Shown here: one piece after another, positions 40,830 to 40,884 of the stretch | How the letters are laid out: every line of letters starts with the position of its first letter | Position numbering within the stretch: the first letter of the stretch is position 1 | DNA from: Desulfobacula sp. | GTDB lineage: Bacteria > Desulfobacterota > Desulfobacteria > Desulfobacterales > Desulfobacteraceae | Assembly (NCBI GenBank): GCA_028280105.1 | Contig: JANQML010000303.1 | Location: 1-40,884 of the forward strand | DNA: 40,884 bases | Reading direction: 5' to 3' | The notes under the pieces: model-generated | Told to the model about the DNA's origin: nothing | The model's database searches: none | What the model saw: only the letters and a program-made list of their open reading frames with translations | Program-made: the position numbers and the translations under genes

Positions 40830-40884
40830 GTGCCAGGCCGACAAACAGGGTTCCGGCGGCCCGGTTCATATAGATCTGTGCTTT
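40785..40884. repeat. 21-bp inverted repeat at the right end, fold-back join
   Basis: Positions 40785-40805 are the exact reverse complement of 40864-40884, around 58 bases that make sense as LysE coding DNA only on the minus strand. See the finding on this join. Confidence 0.75.

Overview
The window reads as chromosomal DNA of a free-living, mid-GC bacterium. I think it is probably a sulfate-reducing relative of the Desulfobacteraceae (Desulfobacterota). The reasons are the mix of gene families: HMA2/DUF5132 proteins with a P-type pump, aconitase X, a CheB/CheR fusion, HD-GYP and PilZ proteins, and PAS proteins with a C-terminal CxxC pair. This assignment comes from gene content only and is moderate to weak. 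I see no rRNA, tRNA, CRISPR array, intact insertion sequence or phage gene.

Layout. Bases 1-2500 look like accessory DNA: a HAD phosphatase remnant, a palindromic repeat element with a second copy on the far side of an Fsr-like MFS exporter, and a VOC-fold protein. Bases 2.7-11.3 kb hold what looks like one regulon. It contains an Abi-alpha (DUF4393) gene, a ParA ATPase with a 54-residue membrane peptide, a divergent HMA2 protein, and a six-gene-scale operon in which DUF5132, HMA2-membrane, a large P2-type cation ATPase with an HMA2 N-terminus, a Ca2+/cation antiporter and an anchored helical protein follow one another. Three promoter regions here carry TGTTAGG-type repeats spaced by 11 bp or multiples of 11 bp. 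Bases 11.4-19.6 kb carry a patatin-like lipase, then a LacI-controlled divergent ABC importer with a GpdQ-like phosphodiesterase and an inositol-monophosphatase-family enzyme. This suggests uptake and hydrolysis of a sugar- or polyol-phosphodiester.

Bases 20.3-28.3 kb form one eight-gene operon on the minus strand: an OpuB/OpuC-type quaternary-amine importer (permease, ATPase, permease, binding protein), two-subunit aconitase X, a malate/lactate-dehydrogenase-family reductase and a full-length carnitine/choline acyltransferase homologue. Aconitase X plus the reductase fits cis-3-hydroxy-L-proline to L-proline. The acyltransferase is the unexpected member. A dimethylarginine dimethylaminohydrolase is divergent from it. 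Further right, a LysR regulator and a pruA-type glutamate-semialdehyde dehydrogenase are consistent with proline/arginine-family catabolism to glutamate.

Bases 29.7-37 kb carry signalling genes: a membrane HD-GYP protein, then a tandem set made of a PAS protein, a CheB/CheR/PAS fusion, and a PAS-PAS-DHp-PilZ protein that lacks a kinase ATPase domain. The window ends in a LysE-family exporter whose last part appears inverted by a fold-back join at the sequence end.

The best candidates for something undescribed are the 11-bp-phased TGTTAGG regulon around the HMA2/P2-ATPase/ParA genes, and the acyltransferase-aconitase X-betaine transporter operon.
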